Program-made: the position numbers and the translations under genes
Shown here: in pieces, positions 1-7,031 of the stretch
How the letters are laid out: each line of letters starts with the position of its first letter
Numbering within the stretch: the stretch's first letter is position 1
NCBI GenBank assembly: GCA_965276765.1
Contig: OZ255627.1
Span: 3,720,001 to 3,784,000, forward strand
Source: G965276765 sp965276765
GTDB lineage: Bacteria > Actinomycetota > Acidimicrobiia > Acidimicrobiales > Palsa-688
Direction of reading: 5' to 3'
Length of the DNA stretch: 64,000 nucleotides
The notes under the pieces: generated by a model
The model's database searches: none
Told to the model about the DNA's origin: nothing
What the model saw: only the letters and a program-made list of their open reading frames with translations

Positions 1-542
1 GCACCCTGTCCTCCCGGGGTGATGAGAACGTCGGATGGTTCGATCCCCCGACCGCCGAGCCGAGCGAACCACGTCCTCAGCCCGTGCAGCCCCATCGGCG
101 GCGGTCGGTGCCAGGCATCGGGGAGGCGGGCGGCACGCGCCAGCGCCGCCCCCAGGGCCCGCGCCGGCATGAGCGAAGGGTGGAGGTAGCCGAGGGCGAG
201 GGAGATCGTGGTTGCCTCGTCGCCGGGGTGCAGCACCGGGTTCATGCCGGCCGCATCGACCGACCGACCGCCGAGGGCCACGGTCTGCCATGAGTGGTCG
301 GCCGGCGCCCGCTCGGCCGGCGGCTCGGCCACGAAGCTGCCGGCACCCGGCCGGGTCACCACGAGCCCCTCGGCGCTGAGGGCGGCCAGCGATCTGGCCA
401 CGGTGACGGGGCTCACCTTGTAGGTCTCGACGAGGAGCCGGGTGGACGGCAGTCGATCGCCCGGCCGGCGCCCGCCGATCTCGGCTCGCAGCCGATGAAT
501 CAGACGTGCTGCGCTCGGCTCAGTAGTGCTACTGTCAATCAT
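1..542 (-). CDS. MocR-type GntR/aminotransferase-fold regulator (C-terminus beyond window)
   Basis: Reading the minus strand from the ATG at 540-542 gives 180 codons that stay open to the left edge, so only the N-terminal part is present. Residues about 11-75 form a GntR winged helix-turn-helix (GDRLPSTRLLVETYKVSPVTV region, then a GLVVTRPGAGSFV wing). A linker follows, and from about residue 105 a class I aminotransferase-like domain begins, reaching its conserved ITPGGQ segment at the edge. This architecture is the MocR/PdxR family, which usually controls a nearby amino-acid, amine or vitamin B6 gene using bound PLP. The start overlaps an AGTAG-TG-CTACT dyad (522-533), a possible autoregulatory site. 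The divergent neighbour at 609 is a possible target. The ligand cannot be read from this fragment. Confidence 0.85.
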   Translation of the reverse strand, partial: MIDSSTTEPSAARLIHRLRAEIGGRRPGDRLPSTRLLVETYKVSPVTVARSLAALSAEGLVVTRPGAGSFVAEPPAERAPADHSWQTVALGGRSVDAAGMNPVLHPGDEATTISLALGYLHPSLMPARALGAALARAARLPDAWHRPPPMGLHGLRTWFARLGGRGIEPSDVLITPGGQG

Positions 543-608
543 GAGAGGACAGAGTAGCGGTATCCAGAGGCGAGCGATAGCGGTAGCGGCTCGGTTGGGG
601 CGGGTCCG

Positions 609-1097
609 ATGATGGCGCTGCTGGTATCGATCGGCGCCATCGGCCTCGTGGTCTCGTCGGCATGGTGGCTGCTTCGGGCCGGGGAGGCGGGAGGCGATCG
701 ACCCGCCGACGCCCACACCCGACTGCTGGCCGGAAGCGGCGGCGTTACCCCCCTCGTCGTCACGAACCCGGGACCGCAGGTGGTCGTCGTCGGCGTCACC
801 GTGCGCCGGCACCGGGCCGGTCGGTTGGACTCGCTGCGCTCCCACCTGGTCGTGCGGCCCGCTCGCTGGTACGAGCGGCGCCGTCACGACCGGGGCGCCG
901 TGATCGTGCTCGGCGCGGTCGGGCCGGACCGCGAGGGACGCTGGGAGCTGCCGCTGCCGGCGGGACCGGTGCGCGTCGTCGTCCTCGTCGGTCAGGGCGC
1001 CGGGCGCCTGCGGGTCCACGAGCATCTGGCCGGCACCGACCACCACGCGGGACTCACCTTCGTGTCACCGAGTCCGCTGCGCCCCCCCGGTCACTAG
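609..1097 (+). CDS. hypothetical protein with one N-terminal membrane segment
   Basis: This 162-residue ORF starts with a hydrophobic stretch (residues 2-23, LLVSIGAIGLVVSSAWWLL) that looks like a membrane anchor or uncleaved signal. The rest is Arg/Val/Gly-rich with beta-strand character and no motif I recognise. High G+C at third codon positions fits a real gene. It lies between the divergent MocR-type regulator and the MBL/Rieske gene. The start is uncertain: two ATG codons are adjacent and no clear Shine-Dalgarno sequence precedes them. A competing frame (662-1177) is Arg-rich and looks like a shadow. Function unknown. Confidence 0.5.
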   Translation: MMALLVSIGAIGLVVSSAWWLLRAGEAGGDRPADAHTRLLAGSGGVTPLVVTNPGPQVVVVGVTVRRHRAGRLDSLRSHLVVRPARWYERRRHDRGAVIVLGAVGPDREGRWELPLPAGPVRVVVLVGQGAGRLRVHEHLAGTDHHAGLTFVSPSPLRPPGH

Positions 1098-1155
1098 ACG
1101 CCGACCGCGCCCTCGAGGGCCGGGGCCGGCTGGCGGCCACCGTCGCCTGTCGGGC

Positions 1156-1161
1156 TACCGT
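1156..1161 (+). promoter_or_regulatory. -10 box TACCGT of a leaderless promoter for the MBL/Rieske gene
   Basis: TACCGT ends 7 bases before the GTG at 1168 and no ribosome binding site lies between, so transcription should start at or next to the start codon. No good -35 box is visible. Confidence 0.5.
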
Positions 1162-1167
1162 GAAGCC

Positions 1168-2757
1168 GTGCGTGTGACACTCACGGGTCACGCGGGACTC
1201 TTCGTCGAGGCAGGCGGCACGACCGTGTTGTGCGACCCCTGGTTCAACCCGGCGTACTTCGGGTCCTGGTTTCCCTTCCCCGACAATGCCGGCGTCTCAT
1301 CCGATGTGATCGGCTCGCCGACCTACCTCTACATCTCGCATCTTCATCACGACCACTTCGACCCCGCCTATCTGGCCCGGCACGTGTCGAAGGACGCCAC
1401 GGTGCTGCTCCCCGAGTTCCCCTTCGACGAGCTGCGCCATGAGCTCGAGGCCATCGGCTTCACCTCCTTCGTCCAGACGACCGCAGGCGTGCCGGTGGAC
1501 CTTGACGGCATCAGGGTGGCGATATGGACCGAGACCACGCCGGCCGACGGCCCGCTCGGCGACTCCGCCATTGCCGTCGACGATGGCACCACGCGGCTGT
1601 TCAACCAAAACGACTGCCGTCTCACCGACCTCGACTCGGTGGTCAGCTTCGGACCCTACGACCTGCACCTGCTGCAGTTCTCCGGGGCTATCTGGTATCC
1701 GATGGTGTACCGCTTTGACGACGCCGAGATGGCACGGGTCGGCCGGGAGAAGCGGGCCAACCAGATGCGTCGTGCCCTGCGCTATATCGCCGCTGTCGGC
1801 GCCGACCATGTCGTCCCGTTCGCCGGGCCGGCGGCGTTCCTCGACGACACCCTCTTCGACCTGAACGACTTCGACGCTGACCCGGCCAACATCTTCGTCG
1901 ACCAGCCGGCGTTCCTCTCCTACCTCGCCGGCCACGACGTCCACCGCGGTCACCTGATGATCCCCGGCAGCGCCGCAACCATGGCGCCAGGTGGCTTCGA
2001 CGTCAGCCACCCCGGGGGTCCCGAGCACGTCGAGCGCATCTTCGCCGAAAAGCGGGCCTACTTGGAGGCCTACCGGGAGCGGCGCAGGCCGGAGATCGCT
2101 GCCGTCCTCGCCGCCTGCCCGAACGATGGGCCCGATATCGCCGACGCCCTGGCCGAGTGGTGGGAGCCGCTCCTCGCCGGTGCCGAGCGCGTCTGCGCGG
2201 AGTTGGGAGAGCCCATCGTGCTCGACATGGGCGACGATTCGGTCGTCATCGACCCGGTGGCCCGCCAGGTCCGACCCTGGAAGGGCGAGGAGTGGCGCCA
2301 CCTCTTCGTCCTCGACGCTCGACTGGTTCGCTCGCTCATCGACCGTCACGTCGAGGACTGGGTCAACGAGCTGTTCCTCTCCTGCCGGTTCGAGGCCGAC
2401 CGGGTGGGTCCCTACAACGGGACGGTCTTCCACTTCTTCAAGTGCCTTTCGCCCGAGCGGATGGCGTACCTCGAGGCGTCGCTCGCCCCCGCCGCGAGGG
2501 TCGCCAAGGGTCGGCTCACCGACGATGAGAAGGCAGCGGCCGGCGAATCCTGCGTGATCGGCGATTACCGGGTCCAACGCCGCTGCCCCCACCTCGGCGG
2601 TGACCTGGCCCGCTTCGGCGAGACGGACGGTCGGGTTCTCACCTGCACGCTGCACGGCTGGCGCTTCGACCTGGCCACCGGGCGCTGCCTCACCGCCGAC
2701 CGCTTTCACCTCCAGACCGAGCCGCTGCCCCCCGGGTCTCCCGACGCGGCCTCCTGA
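1168..2757 (+). CDS. metallo-beta-lactamase-fold protein with C-terminal Rieske [2Fe-2S] domain
   Basis: This 529-residue protein begins with a UlaG-like metallo-beta-lactamase fold. The metal motif HLHHDH is at residues 58-63, after a strand-rich start (CDPWFNPAYFGSW). The C-terminal 60 residues hold a complete Rieske signature, Cys473-X-His475 and Cys493-X2-His496, which ligates a [2Fe-2S] cluster. The pairing recalls CMP-N-acetylneuraminate hydroxylase, where a Rieske domain precedes an MBL-like domain; here the order is reversed. A redox-linked hydrolase or oxygenase is plausible, but the substrate is unknown. GTG start with a TAnnnT box 7 bases upstream. Convergent with the acyl-CoA dehydrogenase-like gene. 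Confidence 0.85.
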   Translation: MRVTLTGHAGLFVEAGGTTVLCDPWFNPAYFGSWFPFPDNAGVSSDVIGSPTYLYISHLHHDHFDPAYLARHVSKDATVLLPEFPFDELRHELEAIGFTSFVQTTAGVPVDLDGIRVAIWTETTPADGPLGDSAIAVDDGTTRLFNQNDCRLTDLDSVVSFGPYDLHLLQFSGAIWYPMVYRFDDAEMARVGREKRANQMRRALRYIAAVGADHVVPFAGPAAFLDDTLFDLNDFDADPANIFVDQPAFLSYLAGHDVHRGHLMIPGSAATMAPGGFDVSHPGGPEHVERIFAEKRAYLEAYRERRRPEIAAVLAACPNDGPDIADALAEWWEPLLAGAERVCAELGEPIVLDMGDDSVVIDPVARQVRPWKGEEWRHLFVLDARLVRSLIDRHVEDWVNELFLSCRFEADRVGPYNGTVFHFFKCLSPERMAYLEASLAPAARVAKGRLTDDEKAAAGESCVIGDYRVQRRCPHLGGDLARFGETDGRVLTCTLHGWRFDLATGRCLTADRFHLQTEPLPPGSPDAAS

Positions 2758-2815
2758 TCTCCGAAGGGCCCGGCGCCGGGTCAGCGGTTGCGGCCCGCGT
2801 GTCCGATTCCGGCCG

Positions 2816-2906
2816 GAACCTGTCGCGGTATTGCACCGAGGGGTGTACACAAATCGCGACAGGTTCGGCCCGACGCGTACACGGATCGCGACAAGAACCG
2901 TCGGCT
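2816..2906. repeat. 12-bp inverted repeat plus 32-bp direct repeat in a convergent gap
   Basis: GAACCTGTCGCG (2816-2827) and CGCGACAGGTTC (2855-2866) are perfect inverted arms around a 27-base spacer. The right arm lies in a unit starting GTGTACAC (2843) that recurs in degenerate form 32 bases on as GCGTACAC (2875), again followed by ATCGCGACA. It could be a bidirectional terminator or the remnant of a small repeat element. No T-run follows. Confidence 0.6.
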
Positions 2907-4092
2907 AGGGCCGGCCCCCCTCGAGACGCCCGAGAAGCCGGTCGAGCTGCGCCGCCCTGATGCCGCTCGTCTGGCCGAACACCAGCAGGAACATGGCCTC
3001 CCGCGCCAGACGCTGGGCGTGGGAGCGAAGATCGATCGAGCCGCCCCGTCCGGCAACGACGAGCGCGGTCGCGGCTCGCACGGCGAGGAGGGATGCATCG
3101 GCCCGCGCCCGCTCGATCCCCGCGCCGCCGGCGCCCCTCCGCTCGACTCCCGGGCCGCCGGCGCCGCCCGCTGCACCCGTCCCGCCCGCTGCGCCCGTCC
3201 CGCCCGTCCCGCCGCCCGTCCCGCCCGCTGCACCCGTCCCGCCCGCCCCGCCGCCCGTCCCGCCACCCGTCACGTCCGCCCCGCCCGCCGGTCCGTCCTC
3301 CCGATCGAGCTGGTACCTGGCCTCGTCGACGTCGGCGGCGAGGGTGGCCGACTCGAGCAGCCGGGCGCAGCGTGCGGCCACGCCGATGGCGAGGTACCCG
3401 TTGGTGCGCAGGCCGAGGGCGTCGCGCCGCTGCCAGTCTCCGAACGCCTCGACTCCCACTACCCGCCCTCCGGGGACGGGATGACCGTCGAGATGGACCT
3501 CGACCGTGGACGTCGAGGTCATCGCGGCCAGGTCGCTCGGCGTCACGCCGAGGCTGCTCGACCGGCTGGCGTCGAGGAGCACCCAGACGACCCGGTCTTC
3601 ATGGCGAGCGCCGGCGTAGACGACGCCGATCCGCTCCCATCCCGTCACCCACGGTGCCGTCCCGTCGAGGATCCAACCGGTGCCAACCGGCGATGCGGTG
3701 ATGGCCGGGGGCCCCGAACGCCGGAGGGCGCCGGTGGCGATCCCGGCCCTGATCCGCCCCTGACACAGCGGGGCGAGCCACAGGCCCCGCAGCTCGGTGC
3801 CGGCGCCGGCGACGGCGCGCACCACGCTGTGGTGCTGGATCCACACGAACGCCGCCGCCAGGCTGCCCCCACCGAGGGCTTCGATGACCCGGGCGCCGGT
3901 CCGCTGGTCGGCGTCCATGCCGCCGGCCGACCGCGGTCCGTACAGCCCGTAGAGGCCGGCGTCGGCCAGCACGTCGAAGTACCTGGCCGGCACGACGAGG
4001 GCCCGGTCGATGGCTGCGGCTTCGGGGAAAAGCACCTCGTCGGCGATGGTGCGGGCCGACGCCACAGGGTCGGGCGTGGCGCCAGCGAGCAT
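2905..4092 (-). CDS. acyl-CoA dehydrogenase-like flavoprotein with glycine-rich insert
   Basis: From the ATG at 4092 the product has 395 residues; an in-frame GTG at 4128 would add 12. It resembles acyl-CoA dehydrogenases along its length: an N-terminal helical part (LADAGLYGLYGPRSAGG), a middle beta domain (GTAPWVTGWERIGVVY and a VEVHLDGHPVPGGRVVG segment), and a C-terminal helical part (GYLAIGVAARCARLLE, then LAREAMFLLVFGQT). I cannot identify the catalytic Glu with confidence. A Gly/Ala/Thr-rich stretch of about 45 residues interrupts the C-terminal domain. TAGGTT ends 8 bases before the ATG, favouring 4092 as a leaderless start. Much longer minus-strand open reading upstream is a GC-rich artefact. 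Specific substrate unknown. Confidence 0.75.
   Translation of the reverse strand: MLAGATPDPVASARTIADEVLFPEAAAIDRALVVPARYFDVLADAGLYGLYGPRSAGGMDADQRTGARVIEALGGGSLAAAFVWIQHHSVVRAVAGAGTELRGLWLAPLCQGRIRAGIATGALRRSGPPAITASPVGTGWILDGTAPWVTGWERIGVVYAGARHEDRVVWVLLDASRSSSLGVTPSDLAAMTSTSTVEVHLDGHPVPGGRVVGVEAFGDWQRRDALGLRTNGYLAIGVAARCARLLESATLAADVDEARYQLDREDGPAGGADVTGGGTGGGAGGTGAAGGTGGGTGGTGAAGGTGAAGGAGGPGVERRGAGGAGIERARADASLLAVRAATALVVAGRGGSIDLRSHAQRLAREAMFLLVFGQTSGIRAAQLDRLLGRLEGGRP
3150..3290 (-). repeat. low-complexity DNA coding for a Gly/Ala/Thr-rich insert
   Basis: On the plus strand this is an imperfect array of CCCGTCCCGCCC units separated by GCTGCACCCGTC-type units. On the minus strand it reads as repeated GGTGG, GGTGAA and GGAGG tripeptide mixtures inside the acyl-CoA dehydrogenase-like gene. 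It stays in frame. Confidence 0.75.
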
Positions 4093-4134
4093 TCGGAGGA
4101 ACCTACCGGCGGTCGTGGCGGCCTGCACATCTAC

Positions 4135-4140
4135 TACCGT
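4135..4140 (+). promoter_or_regulatory. -10 box TACCGT of a leaderless promoter for the methyltransferase
   Basis: TACCGT ends 7 bases before the GTG at 4147. It is the same hexamer and spacing as at 1156, in the gap shared with the divergent acyl-CoA dehydrogenase-like gene. Confidence 0.45.
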
Positions 4141-4146
4141 GCCGGC

Positions 4147-4860
4147 GTGTCGGAGCCGGTCAGCGGACGGGAGTGGGCCGGCCTCGCCGCGCACACGGGC
4201 GCCGAGTACCTCCGCTATTCGTTCACGAGGGGCACAGCGCAGGAGGTTGCCTTCATCGTCGATGCCGCCGGCATTCGGCCCGCCATGCGGGTCCTCGACG
4301 TGGGCTGCGGCCCGGGACGCCACGCCGCCGCGCTCGGCGCCCGGGGCATTGAGGTCGTGGGCGTCGACCTGGCCCGCCCGTTCCTCGTCGCGGCCGGGCC
4401 CGGGGCGTGGGTGCGGGCCGACGCCCGGCGGCTGCCCTTTCCCCCAGGAAGTTTCGATGCGGTCGTGTCCATCTGTCAGGGCGGCTTCGGGCTTCTCGGC
4501 GGCGCCGGCGACGTCGACGCCTTCGCCCAGCTTGCGGCGTGCGTCAGGAAGGGGGGAAAGCTGGTCGTCTCGGCCGTCTCGTCGTACTTCGTCGTACGTC
4601 ATCTGGAGGACGGCGACACCTTCGACGCGGCGACCGCCGTCAATCACGAGACCGCCATGGTGCGCGATGGCGAGGGGGTCGAGGCCGGCTTCGACCTGTG
4701 GACCACGTGCTTCACGCCGAGGGAGCTGCGGCTGCTCGCCACGTCGGCCGGGCTCAGTGTCGATGGGCTGTGGTCGGTCGGCCCCGGTGACTACCGGGCC
4801 CGGGCGCCCGACGTCGACCATCCCGAATGGCTCCTCGTGGCGACCCGCCCCGCTCGCTAG
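4147..4860 (+). CDS. class I SAM-dependent methyltransferase
   Basis: A 237-residue protein read from the GTG at 4147; the open frame runs much further upstream but that part opposes the divergent gene. Motif I, VLDVGCGPG, is at residues 49-57, followed by an acidic strand end (VVGVDLARP) and an FPPGSFDAVVSI segment typical of motifs II and III of Methyltransf_11-like enzymes. Substrate unknown. Its TAG stop (4858-4860) overlaps the stop of the convergent zincin gene: the four bases CTAG at 4857-4860 serve both. Confidence 0.8.
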   Translation: MSEPVSGREWAGLAAHTGAEYLRYSFTRGTAQEVAFIVDAAGIRPAMRVLDVGCGPGRHAAALGARGIEVVGVDLARPFLVAAGPGAWVRADARRLPFPPGSFDAVVSICQGGFGLLGGAGDVDAFAQLAACVRKGGKLVVSAVSSYFVVRHLEDGDTFDAATAVNHETAMVRDGEGVEAGFDLWTTCFTPRELRLLATSAGLSVDGLWSVGPGDYRARAPDVDHPEWLLVATRPAR

Positions 4861-5228
4861 GCCCAGCCGAGCTCGTCGAGGCGCTCGTCGGAGATGCCGA
4901 AGTGATGGGCGACCTCGTGGATCACCGTCGTGGTCACCAGCCGGCGCAGGTCGGCCTCGTCGGCGGCGATGTCGCAGATGGGACCCTTGAAGATCGTGAT
5001 CCGGTCGGGCATGGCCCCCACGTACGAGAGCGGGGAGCGGCGGGTGAGCGCAACTCCCTGGTAGAGGCCGAGCAGGGTGCCGCGCCGCCCGCCGAGCTGG
5101 GCCCTCGTGGGGTGGTCGGCGACGGTTACCGCCACGTTTTCCATGCGCCGGCCGAGCTCGTCGGGGATGGCGTCGAGGGCGTCGGCGACGAGCCGTTCGA
5201 AGTCCCCTTCGCTTATCTCCATGGGCAC
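4857..5228 (-). CDS. small zincin-like metallopeptidase family protein (PF06262 type)
   Basis: A 123-residue protein with the zinc motif HEVAH at residues 104-108, continuing into HFGISDERLDELGW, the ending characteristic of this actinobacterial family. The middle carries ITIFKGPICDIA. Family members are small single-domain predicted proteases of unknown substrate. A second Met two codons in (5222) is an alternative start. The gene is divergent from rpsA, with about 150 bases between. Confidence 0.85.
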   Translation of the reverse strand: MPMEISEGDFERLVADALDAIPDELGRRMENVAVTVADHPTRAQLGGRRGTLLGLYQGVALTRRSPLSYVGAMPDRITIFKGPICDIAADEADLRRLVTTTVIHEVAHHFGISDERLDELGWA

Positions 5229-5294
5229 GACCCTTGCATCTCGAGCGGCCTCGGACCGCAGATTCGACCCGGCCGGACGTCACCGACGGCGGTG

Positions 5295-5353
5295 TAGGAT
5301 CGACACCCGGCGAATGGCTCGCCGATCGCTCCGCCACGACCGACCAGGCGGAG
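5295..5353 (+). promoter_or_regulatory. rpsA promoter -10 box and leader hairpin
   Basis: TAGGAT at 5295-5300 suits a -10 box and implies a leader of about 70 bases. Inside it CTCCGCC (5329-5335) and GGCGGAG (5347-5353) form a perfect 7-bp stem with an 11-base loop, 26 bases before the ATG. Ribosomal protein S1 autoregulates through leader structure in other bacteria, so a control role is possible. Confidence 0.4.
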
Positions 5354-5379
5354 TCCCACGTCCGGAAAGAGGCCAACCT

Positions 5380-6789
5380 ATGACCGATACTGCCAGCCCC
5401 ACGACGGAGATGGGCACCTTCGACGACTCGGGTGTCTACACCCCGCGCCAGATCGTCGATGACGACCTCGGCACCATGTCGCTCGAGGACGCCATCTCCG
5501 GCACCATCGTCGAGTTCGACGACGGGGACATCGTGGACGGCACGGTCGTCAAGGTGGACAAGGACGAGGTCCTCCTCGACATCGGCTTCAAGTCCGAGGG
5601 CGTCATCCCCAGCCGGGAGCTCTCGATCCGCCACGACGTCGACGCCAACGAAGTCGTCTCGCTCGGCGACAAGATCGAGGCGCTCGTGCTGCAGAAGGAG
5701 GACAAGGAGGGGCGCCTCATCCTCTCCAAGAAGCGGGCCCAGTACGAGCGGGCGTGGGGGACCATCGAGCAGATCAAGGAGCGCGAGGGCGTCGTCTCCG
5801 GCCCGGTCATCGAGGTCGTCAAGGGCGGGCTCATCCTTGACATCGGTCTGCGGGGCTTCCTGCCGGCGTCGCTCGTGGAGCTCAGGCGGGTGCGGGACCT
5901 GCTTCCCTACGTGGGCAAGACCCTGGACGCCAAGATCATCGAGCTCGACAAGAACCGCAACAACGTCGTTCTCTCCCGGCGCGCCTACCTGGAGGAGACG
6001 CAGAAGGAGCAGCGCGACGAGTTCCTCGCCAACCTCAAGCCGGGCGAGGTGCGCCGCGGCGTCGTGTCGTCTGTCGTCAACTTCGGTGCGTTCGTCGACC
6101 TTGGTGGCATGGACGGGCTCATCCACGTCTCCGAGCTCTCGTGGAAGCACGTCGACCATCCCTCATCCGTTGTCGCCGTCGGCGACGAGGTCGAGGTCAG
6201 GGTCCTCGATGTCGACCTTTCGAGGGAGCGGATCAGCCTGTCGCTGAAGGCGACGCAGCAGGACCCGTGGCAGGAGTTCGCCAACGCCCACCGGGTCGGC
6301 GAGCTCGTCTACGGGCGGGTCACCAAGCTCGTGCCGTTCGGTTCGTTCGTGCAGGTCGGTGAGGGCATCGAGGGACTCGTGCACATCTCCGAGATGGCCA
6401 CCCATCACGTCGACCTGCCCGAGCAGGTCGTCACGCCGGGCGAGGAGCTGTGGGTCAAGATCATCGACATCGACCTCCAGCGCCGGCGGATCAGCCTGTC
6501 GATCAAGCAGGCCGCCGAGGGTGGGGAAGTCGCCGCCGAGTACCGGGAGGCGTTCGGAGAGCACACCTATGACGACCAGGGCAACTACGTCGGCCCGAGC
6601 TTCGCCGACTTCGAGCCCGAGTCCGAGGCGCAGGAGGCGTGGGCCGAGTACCTCCAGGAGACCGGTTCCTCACCCGATGCCGACGCTGCGGCCGCCCCTG
6701 CCGCTCCGGTCGACGACGGGCCGGCGTGGACCTCGGAGGCCCCCCCCGAGGAGTCGGCACCCGAGGAGTCGGCACCCCCGGCGTCCTAA
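5380..6789 (+). CDS. rpsA: 30S ribosomal protein S1
   Basis: A 469-residue protein read from the ATG at 5380, which is preceded by GAAAGAGG at good spacing. It has four S1 RNA-binding OB-fold repeats beginning near residues 49 (GDIVDGTVV), 136 (EGVVSGPVI), 222 (GEVRRGVVS) and 307 (GELVYGRVT), the usual number in Actinobacteria. S1 helps mRNA bind the small ribosomal subunit. The C-terminal tail is acidic and Pro/Ala-rich and contains an exact PEESA repeat. In many actinobacteria coaE and uvrB follow closely; here about 15.8 kb of other genes separate rpsA from coaE. Confidence 0.97.
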   Translation: MTDTASPTTEMGTFDDSGVYTPRQIVDDDLGTMSLEDAISGTIVEFDDGDIVDGTVVKVDKDEVLLDIGFKSEGVIPSRELSIRHDVDANEVVSLGDKIEALVLQKEDKEGRLILSKKRAQYERAWGTIEQIKEREGVVSGPVIEVVKGGLILDIGLRGFLPASLVELRRVRDLLPYVGKTLDAKIIELDKNRNNVVLSRRAYLEETQKEQRDEFLANLKPGEVRRGVVSSVVNFGAFVDLGGMDGLIHVSELSWKHVDHPSSVVAVGDEVEVRVLDVDLSRERISLSLKATQQDPWQEFANAHRVGELVYGRVTKLVPFGSFVQVGEGIEGLVHISEMATHHVDLPEQVVTPGEELWVKIIDIDLQRRRISLSIKQAAEGGEVAAEYREAFGEHTYDDQGNYVGPSFADFEPESEAQEAWAEYLQETGSSPDADAAAAPAAPVDDGPAWTSEAPPEESAPEESAPPAS

Positions 6790-6994
6790 CGCCGAAACAA
6801 CTGGTGCGGCTGCTGGCCGTGCCTACGGGCCGTGCCTGCGGCCGCGCCGAGGGCTCATTGGCGACGAGCTGCCGGCGCGGCTGCGTCACACCACGACCCA
6901 CTTCGACCCCATCGTCGAACACCCGGGCGACCGCCGCCAGGCGAACGCGTCCTGAGGAGAGCGCCCCGGACCAGGACCGGTCCGCGACACCCAC

Positions 6995-7028
6995 TTGAGG
7001 TCCAATATCAAGACTGAGTATCATTCTC
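6995..7028 (+). promoter_or_regulatory. promoter and Zur-like operator of the metal ABC operon
   Basis: TTGAGG (6995-7000), an 18-base spacer and TATCAT (7019-7024) form a good promoter. The -10 box lies inside the near-perfect dyad GAGTATCATTCTC (7016-7028). On the other strand it reads GAGAATGATACTC, with the AATGAT core seen in mycobacterial Zur boxes. A bound Fur-family repressor would block polymerase. Confidence 0.55.
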
Positions 7029-7031
7029 GTA

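Noticed and set aside
36..50. GGTTCGATCCC resembling a tRNA T-arm near the left edge
   Set aside because: It lies inside the MocR-type coding sequence and no acceptor or anticodon arms surround it.
3170..3270. Repeat array in 3150-3290 as a CRISPR or VNTR locus
   Set aside because: Units are short, imperfect and in frame within a gene, without spacers; it is a low-complexity coding insert.
2788..4860. A 690-codon plus-strand frame ending in the methyltransferase
   Set aside because: The portion before 4147 is antisense to the acyl-CoA dehydrogenase-like gene and has no recognisable protein character; a TAnnnT box marks the GTG at 4147 as the start.
2905..6159. A 1084-codon open frame on the minus strand running from rpsA back through the acyl-CoA dehydrogenase-like gene
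   Set aside because: Only the first part in genomic order (2905-4092) has protein family character; the rest is antisense to rpsA, the zincin and the methyltransferase and is open because of high GC.
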